Assembly (NCBI GenBank): GCA_947494035.1
Contig: CANLTN010000007.1
Coordinates: 124,001 to 188,000, forward strand
Reading direction: 5' to 3'
DNA length: 64,000 nucleotides
From: Pseudovibrio sp947494035
GTDB taxonomy: Bacteria; Pseudomonadota; Alphaproteobacteria; Rhizobiales; Stappiaceae
In this document: one piece after another, positions 60,118-64,000 of the stretch
How the letters are laid out: each line of letters starts with the position of its first letter
Position numbering within the stretch: position 1 is the stretch's first letter
Program-made: the position numbers and the translations under genes
The notes under the pieces: generated by a model
What the model was told of the DNA's origin: nothing
What the model saw: only the letters and a program-made list of their open reading frames with translations
Databases searched by the model: none

Positions 60118-61545
60118 TTTTGTGATAGGGTATTAGAATTGCTCACGATGAAAGCACGATAGCTTGTCCACAAAAACCCGTTATTATTTGCGGCACAGCG
60201 TTTTCGATTGAATTAGGACCGCCGCGTTCATTGTGTGTGATTTCTTTTTTGGTATCTTGCTCGTTCTGGCTCGAAAGTTTTCACTCCTAGCTTTACACAG
60301 CTCAAGAGCTGCTATTTTGTTTGTTTGAAGAGGTGGGCAGAGTAGAACACGGGTTAAATAGGTGATTACGATGCGGATCTCGACTTTAGTATAATAATGT
60401 TTGGAGGGTTACGTTGGATGTCCTTGCTAGAAGTCTCCGCTGCAGCCATGGTGCCCTGTTTTGTTCGGACTCCATACTTCACTGCTGTTGTCGTGATGGA
60501 GAGCGAAAACGCACCTATTTAAGTTGATTGACTTGTAGAATAGGCGTCGACGATATGCATTCTTTACCCTGAGATAATCACATTGATCTTAAATGCGAAT
60601 ACAAGAACTTATACAACTAAACATTATCTTAGGTGGCGCGGGCGTGTACTGCCTTTAGTCGTAGGGTTTTCTTAAGCTGGTTTTAGCAGTTTGTAAGCGT
60701 ACAGCTTTTGAAAGGAACTGTTTTGTGGCCTGGGATGTTTACACTGAAACCATTGCTGTGACATCTGCAGTTGTGTGCCATAAATGGAAACTGAGGATTT
60801 TCGGGTTGTTTCTAGACACAGAAAATAGCGGTTTTCTGTCGACCAAAAGCTTGTCCCAAGCGGCAACTTGCTAACTAAGAGGAAGACCCTTTCGGTTAAG
60901 CTCTCTGTTGACAGCTATGGAAGCTGGAATGCGGACGGACGATGTTTGCATGAACGGTCGTACCAAACAAACCATGGGGGTACATCAAAGTTGACCAATG
61001 AGACGTTGGCACGGTTCTGCATGGCTTTGGTTGGTTCAAAGGCGAGACTTCCGCGATGCAACCAAGCGGCGCATGCAAATACCGTCAAATATTTAGTGCG
61101 ATGGCGCGTGCTATCATGCCTGATCGTATTGCAAGCCAGCTAAAGAGTTACATAACTAATCGCAGCCGAAGTCAGCTCTAAAGTCAAGGAGTTTGGGTAT
61201 TGGCTGAAAAGTTTAAGAGCGGCTATTTAAGCGTTTTCTGAATCTGACTAAAGTGATAAACCATGTCCATATTTCATGGCTATCATTGCATGGATGGCAA
61301 TCGGGTTCAACTGAAACGCTGTCAGGGGACAATGATGACTGCCTAGAGCAAGGTGTGATTCTGCCTAATCAGAACCCTTAAGATGGCGGCTATTGATCTT
61401 GGAAAACTCTGGGAATGTTGGAAAAGGGGCACTGCTATGGAAAGACAAGCAGTATCGAGTTTGATCAGGCATTAGAGTCCGGACCCATAAAAGTATTTCC
61501 GATTTGGATTGAGCTGTGATTCAGGCTCTCCAGCAGGAGAGTATT
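60118..61545. other. 1.4-kb region of decayed sequence flanking the recombinase trio
   Basis: No intact gene is seen. A short dyad ATCAC-TTTT-GTGAT (60113-60126) covers the trio start. Between about 60860 and 61145 one frame stays open for 91 codons, but interrupted reading in the other frames suggests a degraded transposase-like gene that I cannot identify. The left flank of the IS5-type copy, with GAGTCCGGACCC (about 61476-61487), may be an IS end. Confidence 0.45.
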
Positions 61546-62292
61546 ATGTCAGGTTCTCACTTTTGGCTTTCGTAAGAGCAGTTTGATCAGATACAGCCAC
61601 ACCTTCCCACAGACACACGGGGTAAATCTCGTGTGGATGACCGCCATGTTATCAGTGGTATTATTCATGTCCTGAAATCCGGGTGGCGTTGGGTTGATGC
61701 TCCTGAAATTTATGGCCCCATAAAGACGCTTTACAATCGCTTTGTGCGCTGGTCTGAAAAAGGTGTTTGGGAAGAGTTGTTTACAGTTTTAGCAAAGGCT
61801 GGCGGACCTCCGGCGCATGTCATGATCGACAGTTCGGTGGTTAAAGCGCACCTCTCTTCTGTTGGCGGAAATGGGGGGAAAGCGCAAGCCATAGGTGGGT
61901 CACGTGGTGGCCGGACGACCAAATTCCATGCATTAACTGATGCTGCCTGCCGTCCCCTTAGTTTTCTGCTTACAGGTGGACAAACGGCAGATTGCGCCGC
62001 CGAAAAGCGGTTGCTGGAAGAACTTCCCAAATGCTGCATGCTGCACGCAGAAAAACCTATGACGGCAATGCTATCCGCAAGCAAATCCAAGAGCAAGGTG
62101 CTGTCCCAAACATCCCGCCAAGAGCCAATCGAAAATTGCTTCTCATCAGTTCTTTATAAGGACCGTAGTGCCATTGAGCGCATGTTTTGCAGGATCAAGG
62201 ACTTCCGCAGGATCGCAACCAGATATGATCGAAACGCCAGTAACTTCCTGTCCGTACTCTGCTTAGTAGCTACTATCTGTTACTGGTTACGA
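61546..62292 (+). pseudogene. IS5-family (IS427-like) transposase, disabled
   Basis: The frame starts MSGSHFWLS and hits TAA at 61573, where homologues have a Glu codon (WLSEEQF). It then continues in frame with EQFDQIQPHLPTDTRGKSRV, VISGIIHVLKSGWRWVDAPE and the DDE-motif region HVMIDSSVVKAHLSS. At about 62050 the correct sequence (YDGNAIRKQIQEQGAVPNIP) moves to another frame and returns near 62145 (VLYKDRSAIERMFCRIKDFR). The original stop after YWL has also been lost. It is therefore non-functional, with at least one nonsense change and two compensating frameshifts. Confidence 0.88.
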
Positions 62293-62382
62293 GTCTCGTC
62301 CCTAATCGCTTCGGAAGGTCTAAGCACGATGTTTTTCGGGGTAGTGCCGTTTTATGAGACGTGCAAAAAGATAAACCATTGA

Positions 62383-62891
62383 TCCATCAGTACGCAATAG
62401 ACTTTTTTGCTTGTTTTTCCAAAATTCTTCCGAGAACTAACTACTCTACCCCTATCCAAATAACCCATTTTTCTTCAGTACAACGTGAAAGACCTCGAAA
62501 CCTACGAACTAAACGTACGTTCCCCAGCAGTACTCTAATGGAAGTGAACGCTGTACGCATTCTTCAAAGTCGAACCATTCGGAAATCAGATTCGGCAAAT
62601 GCCTCTTAGATTAATAAATTGCTTGTATCAGACCAGACTTAACATGTTCTGAAACGATTGAGGTTTGTGCCATGATGATATTTATTAATCCTAGGGTGTA
62701 GGCATTTTTGTTATCAAGATCTTACCTCATCGAAGCTTAAATAATAAACGTATTTAGTTGAATATGATTAATTAGTTGCACTGAAAGATTAATACTTCTA
62801 ATCAATGTGTTTTATAAAATAATATTTGAATTAATAATTGAAATTGTAGTTGATATAGGTATTATCACTTGAAATATTAAGTTTTAAGTGA
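62383..62891. other. AT-rich 509-bp intergenic region
   Basis: There is no gene. GC content falls sharply, especially from about 62610, with many TAAT/ATTA runs. This suggests foreign DNA and the promoter region of the dioxygenase gene. Confidence 0.5.
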
Positions 62892-63695
62892 GTGTTTATT
62901 TTGTACCAATTTACGAAGCAGAAAACTAAGCTTGATCTTGTTAGGGACCAGCTGCGTAAAGATGATTATGCAGTTGTATCCGCTTTCGATGAGACCCTTT
63001 TTGATAGGGCATCTGGTGGTGACAGGCAAACAATTGAAAGCAGCATTGTTCAAATAGTGCGCGAGCTCGGTATGGGGCAGATATTCGTACCTGACCTATA
63101 TAAGGAGAATATCGACAAAAATTACACTAATGGCGCTAAATTTAACTATGTAGGCGGTCCAGCAATAAATAGCTCTCATCCAGCATTTTCTGTTAGCGAT
63201 GCGCTGGAAATGCACGTAGATGGGAGTCTAAATGATCCGGGTGAAGTGAAGTATTCCCTGCTTGGATGTGTGAGTCCTGCGCATGAAGGGGGAGATAATC
63301 TTCTTTTTCTAACTTCTCGGCTATTTGAAGACCTTGTGGCAAGTAATCGACTTAATCTGAGCCCGATGTTAAATCAGTCGGCATTGCGACGCCACAGCAC
63401 TGTGTCTAAAGAGAAGCAATACAAAGATGGCCCTGTATTCTTGAGGGCCAATGGTGGTTATATTAGCAGATACTGCATAACACCCAGAGACGAGTGGAAA
63501 TTTGAAAGAGTAAAGGGTCTAAGAGAGGCCAAAGTTGATTTCGAAGCCAGTATAACTAATGCGTATATTAAACGTGTTTCGCTGCGACGTGGTGAAATAT
63601 TAATAATGAACAATATGCGGATAAGTCATGCGCGAGAGACGTACAAGAATTCATTAAAGCAAGTGCGGTTCATGATCCGGGCACTGGTAAAATGA
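62892..63695 (+). CDS. Fe(II)/2-oxoglutarate dioxygenase, TauD/TfdA-like
   Basis: This protein of about 267 aa has the TauD/TfdA double-stranded beta-helix. The facial triad is visible as His and Asp in MHVDGSLNDPG and the distal His in MNNMRISHARETY, with the 2-oxoglutarate-binding Arg probably in VRFMIRALVK. The EGGDNLLFLTSRLFEDLV stretch is the family's characteristic strand. The first codon is GTG (62892), with possible TTG starts nearby and no strong ribosome-binding site. Codon use is clearly AT-richer than in the core genes. It overlaps the downstream phosphorylase gene by ATGA, so the two probably act in one pathway. Substrate unknown. Confidence 0.8.
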   Translation: MFILYQFTKQKTKLDLVRDQLRKDDYAVVSAFDETLFDRASGGDRQTIESSIVQIVRELGMGQIFVPDLYKENIDKNYTNGAKFNYVGGPAINSSHPAFSVSDALEMHVDGSLNDPGEVKYSLLGCVSPAHEGGDNLLFLTSRLFEDLVASNRLNLSPMLNQSALRRHSTVSKEKQYKDGPVFLRANGGYISRYCITPRDEWKFERVKGLREAKVDFEASITNAYIKRVSLRRGEILIMNNMRISHARETYKNSLKQVRFMIRALVK

Positions 63696-64000
63696 TTTCT
63701 GGCGCGGACCGGCAATTTGCTTCAAACATATTAAGTAATTTTGTCAAAAGTGGCGAAATATCGGTTGTAGAGACTAGGCACTTTCTTCAGCGCGCGATAT
63801 TTGGCGACATCACCTCGGAGCAGGTAAGTGCCTTTCTCGCTCTCGTTGCAGTTAATGGTGTCACCCGGGAAGTGCGATCAGAGATTACCAGATGTTATCT
63901 TGGTGATCATGGGGCGAATCTAAGTAGTAGTACTTTTGCGTTTGATAAACATAGCACTGGTGGGGTGGGTGATAAGATGTCTCTGATCGTCTGTCCGCTT
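63692..64000 (+). CDS. Thymidine/pyrimidine-nucleoside phosphorylase family protein, 5' part only
   Basis: The frame is open to the right edge (103 codons visible). It begins MISGADRQFASNILSNFVKS; the N-terminal helical domain (about 10-75) is followed by FDKHSTGGVGDKMSLIVCPL, the phosphate-binding signature of thymidine and pyrimidine nucleoside phosphorylases. The N-terminal helical domain is more divergent than in housekeeping DeoA. Its ATG overlaps the dioxygenase stop (ATGA). This co-occurrence of a TauD-like dioxygenase with a pyrimidine phosphorylase is reminiscent of nucleoside antibiotic pathways, but the rest of the cluster is outside the window. Confidence 0.8.
   Translation, partial: MISGADRQFASNILSNFVKSGEISVVETRHFLQRAIFGDITSEQVSAFLALVAVNGVTREVRSEITRCYLGDHGANLSSSTFAFDKHSTGGVGDKMSLIVCPL

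Noticed and set aside
60868..61143. 91-codon open frame in the decayed zone
   Set aside because: No recognisable domain and no start signal; better treated as part of degraded sequence.

Overview
The window looks like a chromosomal segment of a marine alphaproteobacterium, most likely Pseudovibrio or a close relative in the Stappiaceae (Hyphomicrobiales). This rests on the conserved neighbourhood hisN - N-formylglutamate amidohydrolase - cpdR - tRNA-Val - rpmJ - TPR protein - pyk - DUF1036 - gapR, which is typical of this order, together with the alphaproteobacterial markers CpdR, GapR and DUF2937, a rhizobial-type AGAGC/GCTCT palindromic repeat, and a moderate GC content. The genus is an inference.

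Layout. 1-9 kb: the tail of a DUF2937 gene, a LysR regulator convergent with a leucine-type dehydrogenase, a fused DUF1007-NicO metal exporter, and a complete TRAP transporter (dctP, dctQ, dctM). 9-19 kb: an acyl-CoA ligase joined to a complete branched-chain-type ABC importer, followed by a secreted RNase T2 and a PaaK-like ligase with an unusual nucleotide-binding loop; this looks like an uptake-and-activation operon for an organic acid. 19-31 kb: ferrochelatase, an SPFH/NfeD pair, a MotAB stator, arabinose-5-phosphate isomerase, an outer-membrane barrel, a lytic transglycosylase, a DUF459 protein lacking the SGNH serine and histidine, and a chemoreceptor. 31-38 kb: glutamate synthase gltBD.

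38-41 kb: a bufferin RiPP operon (BufA1 precursor, BufB1 MNIO enzyme, BufC1 partner, DoxX protein), related to the gold-induced genes of Caulobacter. 41-47 kb: threonine aldolase, a small heat-shock gene with a sigma-32-type promoter and a ROSE-like RNA thermometer, and housekeeping enzymes. Two structured RNA candidates with anti-Shine-Dalgarno motifs lie here, one immediately 3' of hsp20 and one CUCCUCCC-type RNA at about 46.4 kb.

47-54 kb: the conserved cpdR-to-gapR block, with a TetR gene broken by one extra A in a homopolymer. gapR is preceded by a separate 45-codon gene encoding only its N-terminal coiled coil; most codon differences between the two are synonymous. 54-64 kb: accessory DNA. 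A three-gene recombinase module on the minus strand (470, 1168 and 256 aa) matches the layout of Gamma-Mobile-Trio elements. It is followed by about 2.8 kb of decayed sequence with a broken IS5-family transposase. The window ends in an AT-rich stretch carrying a TauD/TfdA-type dioxygenase that overlaps, by ATGA, the start of a thymidine-phosphorylase-family gene cut by the window edge.
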